From positions 4,464,001 to 4,528,000 of the forward strand of contig OZ316893.1 of NCBI GenBank assembly GCA_973895155.1: a DNA stretch of 64,000 nucleotides, read 5' to 3'. The notes below the pieces were generated by a model. The model did not search any database. It was not told the DNA's origin and saw nothing but the letters and a program-made list of their open reading frames with translations. Both the position numbers and the translations under genes were made by a program. The DNA comes from Marsupella aquatica. Its lineage: Eukaryota > Marchantiophyta. Of this stretch, positions 23,831 to 36,240 are shown piece by piece. Position 1 is the first letter of the stretch; every line of letters begins with the position of its first letter.

Positions 23831-24919
23831 TTACAATGAATTAGTACTACGTCTGAGTATCTGATTAATCGCCTTAACTAACTCCAGGAACTCAACAGCA
23901 TATCTCTTAATTTCCTCTATCCACAAGTGTAATACTCATTAGCAATGACATTAACCACATGCTTTGGATATATGCATGGACAACAAATAAGATTCAGAAC
24001 CCCGAGAGAATTTATGAGAAGCAGCTCTAAGCTCAGGTTCAATCAAAATCTACTGGTAATTGATTGGCATTTTCGTACCATATGTAGGGAGTCCAACCAC
24101 AGGTGCTTTCGTTGTAGACAGCGATACCATTGAGACCAAGCTTCGTTGGAGCTGCAGGAGCACAAACGCCCTTTCTTATCTCCAATAAATGAGCTCTAGT
24201 GTTTTCGGCTGTCTCAACAGAATCAGCTGCAACTTGTTCACATGCCCGTTCACATGGTACCATCGAAATTGTTCCGCTATTTTGAACATTCAATTGTTTT
24301 TGCGGTTTCTGGAACAGGTGCACTGCTCCAGTAGTCGTAACCTTCAATACTTTGGGGGGACCCTCCTGAGGTTCCACTGCTCCAGCAGTCTTAAATTTTA
24401 GTGTCGCTGGGGGACTCTCCGGCCTGAGGTTGCACTGCTCCAGCAGTCTTAACCTTAAATTTTTTGGGGGAACTCCCTTGCAGTTGCACTCGCTCTTCAC
24501 GGGACTTTTCATCATATATTTAGGATGGCCTCTTCCCCTTGAGTCATTCCTATATAGTGCTGTTCTGAACGAGTTGCATGTGTTTGAAAATCGCCCCAGG
24601 CCTCATTCATGACAAAGTTCTGGGACTGAGGATGAGGAGGAGTTCCCTTGAGTTTTTTTCCCTTCTTTCCTTTTTGTGCCCTGTTCTCTGCAAGGCGGGT
24701 GGCGGCCTCTACCAGTATGTGAAAATTGGTGAAGTCAGCATCATCCATCATGGTATTCTCTTCAGTCTTCCAGGGTCGTTTCCCATTTGTCTGCTGCTTC
24801 TGGGGCTTTCCAGTTATCCCAGGATTTCTTCCGTGCTTGGACATAAAACTTGTACTACGGCCGCGGGCGTTCCTCTTCGATACTGACGATAAAATTGAAC
24901 CTCTCCTTACGGAAACCAT

Positions 24920-27900
24920 ATTGGCTCTATTCTAAGCATGGTGTACCTAATTAAGAACACCGGCAAGACAAGTCAGCGAGGTTGTGAAGGCTGTGACTTC
25001 TAGTTTTCTCAGCATGCATGTCGTGATGAAGTCCATCTACTGCGATGTATTCTCTTCTAAATTAAACCTTCAGTCCTGTAATCTTATCATCCAACGTAAT
25101 TCCAGCTCTACCTCTGATAGTGAATGATCATCTCAGAAGAACAAGCTGGCTTCTTAAAGCATAAGCGGAGACGCCGACACGTAAAACATTTTGGCTCACT
25201 TGGAATTCTGATGAAAAGAGGATTGCCTAAAAACATCCTACAGACAGAAGAACAGTGATATATCTACTTCGTCTGTACTTCCAGATATTAAATCAAATGG
25301 ACGCATCTCTAAATTAATGTTGCCTGGTATGTGACTTCCCTGTTGTACAGTATACGAAATCTGATGGTACCTGTAAATTCAAGAAAATCTAACACTTCAC
25401 TTCAATTAGTTAGCAACTAGGGTAGCTTGAAGAGAAGGGATCGATATCAGATCCCTGGCCTGAACAAGTGATATAAACGAGAACAGTAATTAAGCCATGG
25501 AAAATAGTACCTCTCCTAAGCTTGAATAAGCTAGCACCCCAAATTTCGACAGCAATCTTGTAAGCTTCAATACTTATATATTTCAAGTGCACAAACAGCA
25601 TCGATCAAGCAACGAAACACTGCTGAATGATGCAGGCCAAATGGAGAAGCCAGGCTTAAATGAACATAGCACGGAGAACCGGCACAATGATAGCCTCGGC
25701 TCAGTGACTAAGGACATTGCCGACTTGTCAAGATCGAGCAGAGTGACCCCTGCTTAATTGTTGACTTAGGACGGACCTGTTGCTTAATTTAATGTGTTAC
25801 TGACTCTTGGAACGGGGCTCACGAGTGTGTTAATATTGTGTTACTAGCGAGTTTACTAGCTGGCTATAGTATCCCGAGCGAGGAAAGATAGTGTTAATAA
25901 TGTGTTACTGGCTATTGGAACTGGGCTCAGTACTGACTATTGGCTCACGAGAAAAGTAACTGTGAGTCATTTGTTGAGTCAACCAATCCTCACGGACATC
26001 TGCACTTTACGTTGTTTCGCCCCACACTCCTATTGTATACCAAGACTTCGTACTTGGGTTGGGGTACATCGCGCGTGTAAGACATGGTCTTTAAACTCAA
26101 AGTGCATGTCTGTCATTTTAACGCCCCTTGCAAACGATCCACGTATCCTTTGTCCCCGACCGTCCCACATAAACCAAACTCACTTGGAAATACAATTAAC
26201 GATCCCTGTAAGGTTTTTTTTCTAGCTAAGCCTAAAACTGAGCCAAGACTGATCGACATGACAATATGATAAACTATCCATATATTGCACTTTTCTTGGC
26301 AGTCATAAAATACACCCTTGGAAATAGCAGAACTGACACAACTGAAGGCAAAACTGACATCTCCCATGTGGGACAATTACCGACTTTATTGAGGCTTTCC
26401 TTTTCATCTGAACAAAGATGTGGGGAAAAACGCGAAGTGTGTAAAGTGGACACTTCCCTAGCTCTGAATGTAGGAGATTTGTCCACTTGCATCTTTGATG
26501 GGTAATACACATTTACTTATGTTGCGAAGTTTGCCAGAAGGAAATTGTACTTATGCTGCGAAGAAGGAAATTGTGTAACTCCCACACTTGGGTAATGCTG
26601 GGATTTTCCACATCCCTAGCGTTGAAGGAAGGTTACCATAATTTTATAAGCGGGTTATGCTTACGTACCGGTAGTTTTTGGAAGCCCTATGTTGAAAGCT
26701 GGGATTTTAGGATAGTGCCTCAAACCGGGCCTCAAACATTCTCCCCTGTCAACTCCAATTCCATAATTGTTCAGTCAAGGAGTATTGAAAATCCCTGCGC
26801 ATCCTCAGGAATTACTCATGAGCATGCTGGGTAGTTTCCCTGCTTTCCCTGCTATCAGCAATATAGGCGTTCCACATCAACTCAAAACGAGAAGCTTCTA
26901 TTTTCAAAAGTAAAAATGTGTATAATTCTACCTCTTCTACTTCGAGTGTTAACAGATCACAAGATTACTAAAATAAACTATTCTTCCCCACAAAGCAGTT
27001 TGACACTATACCCTTGAAACCTTATATTTATCTTAAAATATTTGAGATATGTTTCTGAGTAAGGTACGTGGAGAACGCAGCCAACGTGGAGACAACATGA
27101 ACACTATACCCCGGGCTATATACCCTTGAAACCTTATCCTCCTCTTAAGATAATCGAAGAAAGTTTCTGAGTAACGTGAGAAATCGTAGCCCACTCGAAG
27201 AAAACATGAAAACAGAGTCGGATCGAAACTGCAATCGATGGAAGGATCGACATTGAAAAATAGATATAACGATGTCGAATGATATGAAAATTATTCAAGA
27301 CGGGTACTGAAAATTTTCGAAAACACAAATTCTCCTTACACTTCACAGGCAGCGGGCGGGGGGCAAATAATATTCTGAATCGATACTTGAATGGGGCAAA
27401 TACTCTGAATCAATACTTGACTTTCAGTGCACTTTTTCTGGCAGGTGATGCTGGTGGGGATCAGCTTCCGAATTCATAATGAGCATCTAATGCATGTACG
27501 TCTACTAATCGAACCAGCCAGGATCCGAATTTAGCAGAATTGTCGTTCTACAAGCGCAAGCAAAAAGTAAGAAACCCGGGTGGCACATGCACACGTGACA
27601 CAACAGCCTCCGATGACTACAGTAGAAAAATAATATTATCAATTGTGAATTACTGCTCGGCTTTTGAAAGAGAATTGGAGATCCAGTCTTTTCGGCTTAA
27701 TGCTTTGTCGATTCTAGCTCTATCTGCATGTATGTTCCTTTGTTAAAACTGGGCTAGCTAGCCTGTCCTGCAGTATGTCATGTACGTACCTTCTCTTCCT
27801 CCCTCTCTCCCTGCCTCCCTCCCTGCCTCCCTCCCTCTAGATCTGCCTTGCTTATGATTTTTGTGTCTGAATGCTTTTGTGCTAGTTTAGGTACGTGGCT

Positions 27901-29200
27901 TGGTTGGTGGAGGGTGGGTCTACGGCCCTTCCCGTCGGTGGCTTGGGCTGCTTGGTGGATATATCTAGCTTGTGCCCTGTATCCGTCCATCCCTGCCTCC
28001 CCTCCTCTCTAGATCGATCCCATTCTGACTAGTCCTAGTTGTGCTTCTGTACATAACTGGCCTGGTTCTTCCAGCCTGATAGACCCACCCTCCGATTTTG
28101 TGGCTAAGTTAAGGCGCGCCGGATGGTTGGTGGTCCAGTTTGGTATCTCTCTGCCCTGCTGACTAACCATAGTCTTAGGTAGCATGTCTGGGTACCTTGG
28201 TGGCTTGGTTGCGTTCATCGATCCAGCTGGCCTGACCAACGTACCTGGCCTCCCTCCATTACCTGGGGCCTTACGTACTGAGCAGTAGCGACTAAGATAC
28301 TTTCGCACAGCAGGGTAACTTCTATGAGAAATAACCTGAGTGTAACCAAGTAGTGCAGAGTAGCTAGAGGAAAAGTGGGATTGAGTAGTAAGCAAAGAAT
28401 GAACTGGCCGGAAGGTCAGAGCACAATAGACTTTTACACTGCTAAAACCATGCGTAATCAACGCCCATATACTGTCACAAGATGGTAAATGGCAAGTTAC
28501 ATGGGAAGGCTAACTCATAGTCCAGGGATGCGATTAGTGCTTCTTAGCGCGCCTCCATATAGAATCTACCCTGGGGTCTACACCTCACCAAGCCTACCTG
28601 CTCTAACCATAGGCAAATCAGATAGATATGTTGGGAGTTTTATAAAGCTATGTAAAAACGATATGGACAGCTGTAAGGCAAAGCAACACCATTTGTACAA
28701 TTACGCGGCTTAATTTTGGTTGGGATTGTATCAGGCTTCTGTAAAGGATCCAGCCATGGGCCTACATCTCGATCACCTGTCACATTTCGGTAGGTAAACT
28801 GATTGAGCCACATGGATGGCGAGTCTCCTCGATCTACTGCAGAATCTTAATATCTCCTCCAATAAGGAGAGACTGATCCATTACTCTGGACTATGGCTTG
28901 CATTCTAGCTTTGAAGATCCCCGTGTAGATCGAATATATTCACGTACTACTCCAATGCTGCCCTATTCCCGGGGGTACAGTTATTAGTCAATTTCCTTCC
29001 TGTGGTTGGTTAGTATTTGATTCAACTACGTACCTTGTCCAGGGAAGGATGTTAGGAGATGCATTTTTGGTCAATTTCATCTCAGTCGTTGGTTAGTATA
29101 TATTTGCCTTAATACGTGGTCCAGGTAAGGAGGGCACTTGCTTTTTTAATTGGCCATTGATCACTTCGGATCAGTTCTCCTCTCCATCCGCCTGAGCAGA
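24920..29200. other. Long intergenic DNA, no gene recognised
   Basis: ORFs are under 160 codons and none resembles a known family. A CT-rich CCTCCCTCCCTG repeat is present at 27795-27840. Paired words such as TATACCCTTGAAACCTTAT recur at 27007 and 27118. Confidence 0.4.
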
Positions 29201-29201
29201 G

Positions 29202-29300
29202 TATATAAGTAGGGCCGCTTGTCATTCTCACTCATTCTCCACTTCTCTCTCTTCGCGCCTGGCTCACTCACCAGCATCGATCACGTTGGTGCCCATCAAC
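29202..29300 (+). promoter_or_regulatory. Orphan TATA promoter with CT-rich leader
   Basis: TATATAA at 29202-29208 is followed about 25-30 nt later by a pyrimidine-rich run (CATTCTCACTCATTCTCCAC, TTCTCTCTCTTC). This is the usual look of a plant core promoter and start region. No ORF follows before the copia fragment that begins near 29770. It may drive a non-coding RNA or a gene lost to the insertion. Confidence 0.4.
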
Positions 29301-29769
29301 TTAACTCCTCACCTTATTCTCACCAAGAGCTGTAGTGTGATCGATCGAGCTTGAGCTTTAGTTTGTGCTTACCTCCTAGCTGGAACTAGCTAGTACATGC
29401 AGGGAAAAGTCCGAGACTAGTGCACTAGCAAAGGTGGGCTTTTGGACCAGATTGGAGGACCAGTATGAATTTTAGCCTCCTCTTCACGCCCTTTCAATTA
29501 ATTGATTCAGGTGCAGTCTCTACTCACGGGTGATGCAGTTTTGCAACTCTCCTCCATGCATGACCTCGAAGATTTTGCAGGATTGACTGTAGATCGGTAA
29601 AAGTTGAGAATTAATACATCATCTAATGGCAACCATGCTTTTGTTGTGCGCCAATGCTATTTACTTCCTCTTTGGAGTGATTCTTCTTCTAGAACATCCC
29701 AACTGATTTCATTTGCTTAGGAGACCCATAACCCAGACTCTTATTCTATTATCTTTCATTTAACAACAA
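29301..29769. other. Region downstream of the orphan promoter
   Basis: No ORF longer than about 30 codons is seen. GT-AG pairs could be drawn but nothing supports them. The stretch may be transcribed leader. Confidence 0.25.
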
Positions 29770-31293
29770 AGATGCAGTCATTGAAGGACAACAAAATTTG
29801 GGAGCTTGTCAAGCTGCGTGAGGGATAGCAAGTGACCAGTGGACAGCAAGTGGATATACAAGTTGAAGGATCAGTGCACAAGAGATGGATCGAAAGTCTA
29901 CAAGGCTAGGTTGGTAGCCAAGTGATTCATACAAGAAAAATATATGGATTACAATGAGGTCTTCTCACCTGTTGCTAAGTACTCAACAATACGGCTATTG
30001 TGTGTGTTTATTGTTATGTTTGGTCTGTTGCTACATCAAATGGATGTTGTCACAACTTTCCTCTATGGCACCTTGGAAGAGTTAATCTTCATGAGATAAC
30101 TGCTAGGTTTTGTGAAAAAAGGGCAAGAGGATTTGGTTTGCAGATTGTTGAGATCCTTGTATGGGTTGAAGCAGTCACCAAGACAGTGGAATAAATGATT
30201 TGATGGTTGGATTCGTGCGCAAGGCTTTCACAAGAGTATGTTTGACCCATGTGTGTACCTTAAACCGGTGAAGAATATTGTCTTTGGGTTCATTGTTTTA
30301 GTACTTTATGTTGATGACATGCTTATTGCAGCCAATGATAAGTCTGAGATTGTTAAGCTCAATGCACTGCTTAGTGCAGAGGTTAAGATGAAGGACTTAG
30401 GGCCAGCTAAGAGGATTTTGGATATGGAGATCACTAGGGACTTGGAGGCTGGCAAGTTATGGTTGACGCAGAGCAATTATGCGAGGAAGATAATTACAAG
30501 GTTCAACATGAGGCATAATAAGCCAGTGAGTACCCGTTGGCTCCATATTTCAAGTTGTCATCAGCTTTTTGTCCTACGAATGAGACAGAGAAGAGACTGA
30601 TGCCAAATGTTCCTTATGACAAGGCAGTGGGTAGTCTCATGTATTTGATGACTTGCACTAGACCTGATCTTGTCATGGCTATGGGCAAGGTGAGCAGGTT
30701 AATGTCAAATCCAGGGAAGATACACTGGGAAGCAGTGAAATGGATTATTCGATACTTGAAGGGTATCGTGGATCATGGTCTATTGTTTGATGCACATGCT
30801 GATAATGCTAGATCATTGATGGGCTATGAAGATGTTGACTATGCACAGGATCTGGATCAGAGGAGGTCAACAACAAATTATGTGTTCACACTTCACGGTG
30901 GATGCATAAGTTGGAGGTCTATTTTGTAGAAGTGTATTGTTCAGTCTACTACAGAAGCGGATCGAGTATGTTGCAACAACGAAAGCAGCAAAGGAAGCAA
31001 TTTGGTAGGATAGATTGATCACTGAGATGAGATTGTCACAGGGGAATGTGAAGCTCTATTGTGATAGTCAAAGTGCGCTTCACCTTGCTATGGACCAGGT
31101 GATGGACAGTAGAGTGAAGCACATCGACATCAGGTACCATTTTATCAGGCAAGCTTTGTCTGATAATATGTTTGAGCTAGTCAATATTGACGGTAAACTC
31201 AACCCGACTAACGCTTTTACCAAAGTGATTCCTTGGGAGAGTTTTTCTAGATACCGTGATGTGTTGCAGGTTTTACAATTGCCTCACAAGTAG
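29770..31293 (+). pseudogene. Copia pol fragment: reverse transcriptase and RNase H
   Basis: This is a 5'-truncated copy of the same copia family found on - at 33.4-38.8 kb. It starts inside the reverse transcriptase (MQSLKDNKIWELVKL) and carries the catalytic YVDDMLIA box near 30320, the DLGPAKRILDMEI region, and then the RNase H domain with YCDSQSALHLA and HIDIRYHFIR near 31050-31150. There are in-frame stops near 29828, 30105 and 30927 and frameshifts near 30535 and 30970. It has no gag, protease or integrase. A CACTA-like end begins 64 nt after its last coding base, and no LTR is seen. Here the RNase H part is complete, whereas the - copy has lost it. Confidence 0.85.
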
Positions 31294-31356
31294 GGTAACT
31301 TAATATTTGTGTAGATACGAAGATATGCTCTTGCTCATTCCTTTACAGACTATGAC

Positions 31357-32110
31357 CACTAGTAGAAAACATGGTTGTTTATGACTGCAACAATGACAAC
31401 CCAACTGGTCTTTTCATCAAAATAATGACGCATTTGATTCTGTCTTTCCAGACGCGTTGCATTGGACAAATGCATCATGGTCATATCGGACAAATGACCC
31501 AAAAGTCTCATGGTCATTTATTATTGTCCAAAATGACTCTAATATTTTTGGGTCATAAATGACTAACGGTCCAAAATGACGTAAAAAATTGTCATCGATG
31601 GTCTTGTGCCGTTCATTGTTGACGGTCACCGTCACCAATAACAGAATGCCACGTGTCCATCGACTAAACAAATAATATGATATTTCAGACAAGTCCAAAA
31701 TGACCCATATTTTGAGCGAATGAAATACAGACACATGGCATCTCTAGTGATCAACATGTGGCAATAATTTCTTGTCATTACAGACATGTCTAAAATGACT
31801 AAAGATGTGATGAATCATTAGCCGCCATGTGGATCATTCTCTCATAGCACATTGGAGAAACTTTGTTGTCATTTTGGATATGTCCAAAGTGACCCTACTT
31901 CAAGCGAGTTAAGTGACGACACATTGCATAAGTCAATCAGTCATTTTGGACAGTCATTACACATGTCATATTGTCATGGCTAAAATGACTACATAAGGGG
32001 TAATTAAATATGTTATTTCACGGTGTCATTTTGGATGTCATAAGGCACCGTCATTTATAATGTCATTTTGAGTGTCATGGAGGGTGTTATTTTGACACTC
32101 ATGTATTTAG
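31357..32110 (+). mobile_element. CACTA-like transposon end with subterminal motif array
   Basis: The sequence CACTAGTAGAAAACATGG at 31357 has the CACTA start and A-rich follow-up of plant En/Spm termini. The next 700 nt hold about ten copies of TCCAAAATGAC or its complement GTCATTTTGGA in both orientations, as expected of transposase-binding subterminal repeats. I could not find the opposite terminus, so this is an end fragment or a highly diverged non-autonomous copy. AATGAC-rich DNA at 42590-42770 may be a related remnant. Confidence 0.6.
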
Positions 32111-33377
32111 AAGTTTTCTATTGCATCTTTGAAAAAAGGAAATCACTAGATGTTACTCAAAAAATGATAACGGATGACATTCAATATGATAAATGCATAA
32201 TACATATAGAATGACAAATCATACATCCCTACATAACGAATACAATCATCCAAAGATAATGGAAGTTACTCATAGATGTATTTTGAAAGAACCAAATAGA
32301 AATCATTTATTGATTAAGACTCAATGATTGAAAAGCTATGTGGGAAACACAATTTGGATAGTTTAATCAATGCATCTACAATGGAATGAGGGCACTCTTG
32401 ACCATCTAATCCTGTAGCCTATCTTTAGCAATCTACGGTAGCTTATTGTGTTTCAACTCTATCAGAAATGTTCTAATTAAGAGTGACTTTCCTTGCTCAC
32501 CACAAATTGATCACTCTGTACAATTGATACAAAGACAATCATGTACAATACACAGAAGTTGTGAGACATTGCAGTTCTCAATATGTCTCTATTATATGCA
32601 GTATTGACTATTAGAATGTTGGCTTCAACTGGTTAGACATAACTTACAACAATAAAATAAGTGACATGAAAAAATAACACACTCTAGTGATCCTGTATTG
32701 CGGGCATTGTTTGAGAGGCAAGTACTTGTTATAAATTCCAAGAGGTACCTGCCCACAAGTCTTCGTCCTCCGTGTAGCTTGTGGAACTTGTTCAGCTCTG
32801 CATTATCAACATTCTCTTGCCCTCATCAAAATTATTGGCCAGATCCTCCAATTCCATCCCACTGTAGCATCCAAAGTCCACTTCATTCCAACATTGCATT
32901 GGTAAGCTAGCCTTAATTATTGTCATCGCAAACTAACAAGTATCTGAATACTGCTCTCTCCATCATGAGATAACATATCATTTGAGTCTTCAGGTTGCAG
33001 GATCTTTGCGAAGAGGACAGCCAACATTGAAATTCTAAATTAGCATGCCAGACTTACCAAAAGGCCTCTCAAAAATATCCTCTTGTCACCAAAGTTGAAC
33101 ATAAACAATGCCAGCAACTTACTCATGTTTATCTAGGTCCTAGTCAAGAGCTTAATATCTAGTACCCATCAAAAGTGCAAGAACGCCAGTCGAGCAATGG
33201 GACCAAAACCAATAAGTAAATTTGGAGAAGGGACTACACCTTTCTAGGGTGGCACAAGGACCAATGGTACCTTTTATCCTCAAGTCCTTTGACAATCATT
33301 TCAAATATATCACTGCCAGCAAGTACAAAACAAAACATAATTTTTTTTTTATCAAAGCATCTGTCCCTACCAGAATT
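32111..33377. other. AT-rich DNA, no gene recognised
   Basis: No convincing ORF or repeat is seen. The region may be the interior of the CACTA-like element, or the flank where the - copia copy was truncated. Confidence 0.35.
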
Positions 33378-36195
33378 TCACATAAAAAGTAGATTCCTTC
33401 CTGGCTTGTCATCCAAAAAAACCAAGTGAACAAGCATCAATGATCTAGCATTATCAGCATGTGCATCAAACAATAGACCATGATCCACGATACCCTTCAA
33501 GTACCGAATAATCTGGCACTTCACTGCTTCCCAGTGTACCTTCCCTGGATTCGACATGTACCTGCTCACCTTGCCCATAGCCATGGCAAGATCAAGTCTA
33601 GTGCAAGTCATCAATACATGAGACTCCCCACTGCCTTGTCATAAGGAACGTTTGACATCAACCCCTTCTCTGTCTCATCTGTAGGACAGAAAACTGATGA
33701 CAACTTGAAGTGTGGAGCCAACGGGGTACTCACTGGCTTACTATCCTCCATGTTGAACCTTACAATTACCTTCTTCGCATAACTGCTCTGCGTCAACCAT
33801 AGCTTGCCAGCCTCCAAGTCCCTAGTGATCTCCATACCCAAAATCCTCTTAGCTGGCCCTAAGTCCTTCATCTTAAACTCTATACTTAGCAGTGCCTTGA
33901 GCTCAACAATCTCAGACCTGTCCTTGGCCGCAATAAGCATGTCATCCACATAAAGTACTAAAACAATGAACCCAAAGACAACATTCTTCACCGGTTTAAG
34001 ATACACACATGGGTCAAACACACTCCTATGAAAGCCTTGTGCACGAATCCAATCATCAAACCGCTTATTCCATTGTCTTGGTGACTGCTTCAACCCGTAC
34101 AAGGATCTCAACAATCTGCAAACCAAATCCTCTTGCCCTCTCTTCACAAAACCTAGCGGCTGTCTCATGAAGATCACCTCTTCCAAGGTGCCATAGAGGA
34201 AGGTTGTGACAACATCCATCTGATCTAGCAGCAGACCAAACATAACAACAAGCACACACAATAGCCGTATTGTTGAGTACTTAGCAATTGGTGAGAAGAC
34301 CTCATTGTAATCCACACCTTTTTCTTGTGTAAATCCCTTGGCTACCAACCTAGCCTTGTAGACCTTCGATCCACCTCCCGTGGATTGATCCTTCAGCTTG
34401 TATATCCACTTGCTGTCCACCACTTGCTGTCCCTCAGGCAGCTTGACAAGCTCCCACGTTTTGTTGTCCTTCAATGACTGCATCTCCGTTTGCATTGCTG
34501 CAATCCACTCCTGCTTCTCCTTAGAAGTACTTGCCTCATGAAATGAAGAAGGTTCCCCTTCTTCCAAAATCAACGCATCACCCTCATCGTCAGTAACAAA
34601 ATCCTCCTCTTGCAATTGAGATGAATCAACCCACTGTCCATACCTTGGTGGAACGCGTACAGTGGGACTAAATATTCTTCTAGCCGATGACTTTGGTTGA
34701 TATGCGCTAGCTGGTACAATTTGAAGCTCAGCAGCATCCACTTGCTGCTCACCAGCATCAACAAACTCCTCTAATTCCTGTGGCACAGGAACCAACTCCA
34801 TATTTGGAGCAACTCCTTCTCTCCGGTCATGGACCTCATGACCAATCTCCCCCTCAACGAGATCCGGGATAGGAGATTTTCCTTTGTCAGTACGGGAGAC
34901 CTGAGTATTCTCCCCCTCCTTGAATAATCTGGATTCATTGAAGGAAACATCCCTACTGACAACCAACTTACAAGCAATAGGATCCCATAGCCTATAGGCT
35001 TTCACACCACTCTGGTACCCGAGAAAAACACATTTCTTGGAGGTAGGATCCAACTTAGTCCTAATCTGCTTCGGTGTGAGAGCATATGCATCACTTCCAA
35101 AAACTACCAAGCCATGATAGTCTGCTTGCCGCTTATAGCGCATCTCAAACGGCATTTTGAAATTGATAGCACTAGAAGAAGAAAGATTTACCAAATAAGT
35201 TGCGATATTGACAACTTCTACCCAAAATTCCTATGGTAAAACTGATTGGCTCAACATACTCCGTGACCGCTCCAATAGTGTCCGATTGAGCCTCTCAGCG
35301 ATACCATTCTGCTGCGAAGTATAAACTATGGTGAGATGGCGAGTTATCCCCTATTCTGAACAGTACTCTTCAAATTCCATTGAAGTGTACTCCCCGCCGT
35401 TGTCAGACCTCAGACTCTTCACCCTTGTATCCAAACACTTGACCGTGTTTCTAGTTTGATTCTCCATCTGGGCCTGCCACTTCTTAAAAGTGGATAAGAC
35501 ATCAGACTTATGCGTCATGAAATAAATCCACACAAATCTTGAGTAATCGTCAATAAATGATACATAGTATAAGTTTCCAGAGTGTGAGGGAGTGGAGGAT
35601 GGACCCCACACGTCACTATGTATTTACTCAAGAACCGCCTTGGAATGATGGGTTCCAACACTGAAAGTACGACGATGCTGCTTTCCAAGAATGCAATGCT
35701 CACAGAACTCTAATTTACAAGATTGCAAATTAAAATAAGTCCATTCTTCAGTAAGATAGCCAAACTCTTCTCACTCATGTGGCCTAGCCGTGAATGCCAT
35801 AGATGAGTCATCTCCTCGTGAGACTTGGTTACATTGGCCTCTCCACATACAGTATTGCCCTGCAACACATACAAATTTTTCTGTTTGCTCCCCTTCAAGA
35901 TCATTGTCTCTCCCGACCTTACTTGAAGTTCACCATCAATAACGCTCCATTGATGACCATTTGAATCCAACACACCCAGTGAAATCAGATTCTTACGCAT
36001 GCCAGGTACATACCTAACTCTGGACATTGTGCGCATAGTGCCATCAAACATTTGAATCTTCATAGACCCAATACCCTCAATTTGACAAGAGTGATCATTT
36101 CCCATCAGAACTGAACCATTTGAAACAGAGTAAGAACTGAAAAACTCTTGAATGTAACAAATGTGAAAAAAGCAAGCACAATCAAGAATCCACAC
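33378..36195 (-). pseudogene. pol: Copia pol: protease, integrase, reverse transcriptase
   Basis: The reading order on - is: a protease with an altered active-site region (WILDCACFFHIC, where copia proteases have a DSG-type triad); the pre-integrase zinc region (LWHSRLGHMSEKSL); an integrase core with acidic residues in SDVWGP, LRSDNGGEY and NGIAERLNRT; and a long reverse transcriptase ORF (35194-33611) with MDVVTTFLYGTLEE and the catalytic YVDDMLIA. Stops interrupt it near 35710, 35623, 35351 and 35229. A 1-nt deletion at about 33612 shifts frame, as the + copy at 30640 shows (TATTTGATG there, TATTGATG here). After 33440 the copia match ends. The product would be inactive. Confidence 0.9.
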
Positions 36196-36240
36196 ATCAT
36201 CTGCTCTCCTAGATGACGTGCACAGGGCATACCCCTGGCT

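Larger units (their letters stand above)
22111..24919 (-). pseudogene. Decayed AP2-family (ANT/AIL-like) transcription factor gene
   Basis: On -, likely exons are: 24919-24516; one ending near 24079; 23813-23787; 23565-23389; 22973-22947 (27 nt); 22722-22692 (31 nt); 22463-22370; 22257-22111. Translations follow the layout of a two-repeat AP2 protein: a diverged first repeat (GRWTAHTYG), a microexon with DGKQFYIG, then ATEAARAYDKASLKHF, the repeat end plus linker (NYRGIYDYSVDVKEM), and the start of a second repeat (VTRCLEGRFEVKI) ending in a stop. AP2 proteins bind DNA and control meristem and organ identity. The usual YRGVTRH core is lost, the second repeat is truncated, and a Pro-rich 21-residue repeat region (24250-24480) shifts frame between units. 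I infer a pseudogene or a fast-diverging relic. The AP2 link rests on motif order, not on a database match. Confidence 0.45.

Noticed and set aside
28009-28461. 150-codon - strand ORF
   Set aside because: No recognisable motif and no neighbouring exons. Chance ORF is the simpler reading.
34065-34259. ORFs overlapping the copia RT in other frames
   Set aside because: Shadow frames of the long reverse transcriptase ORF.
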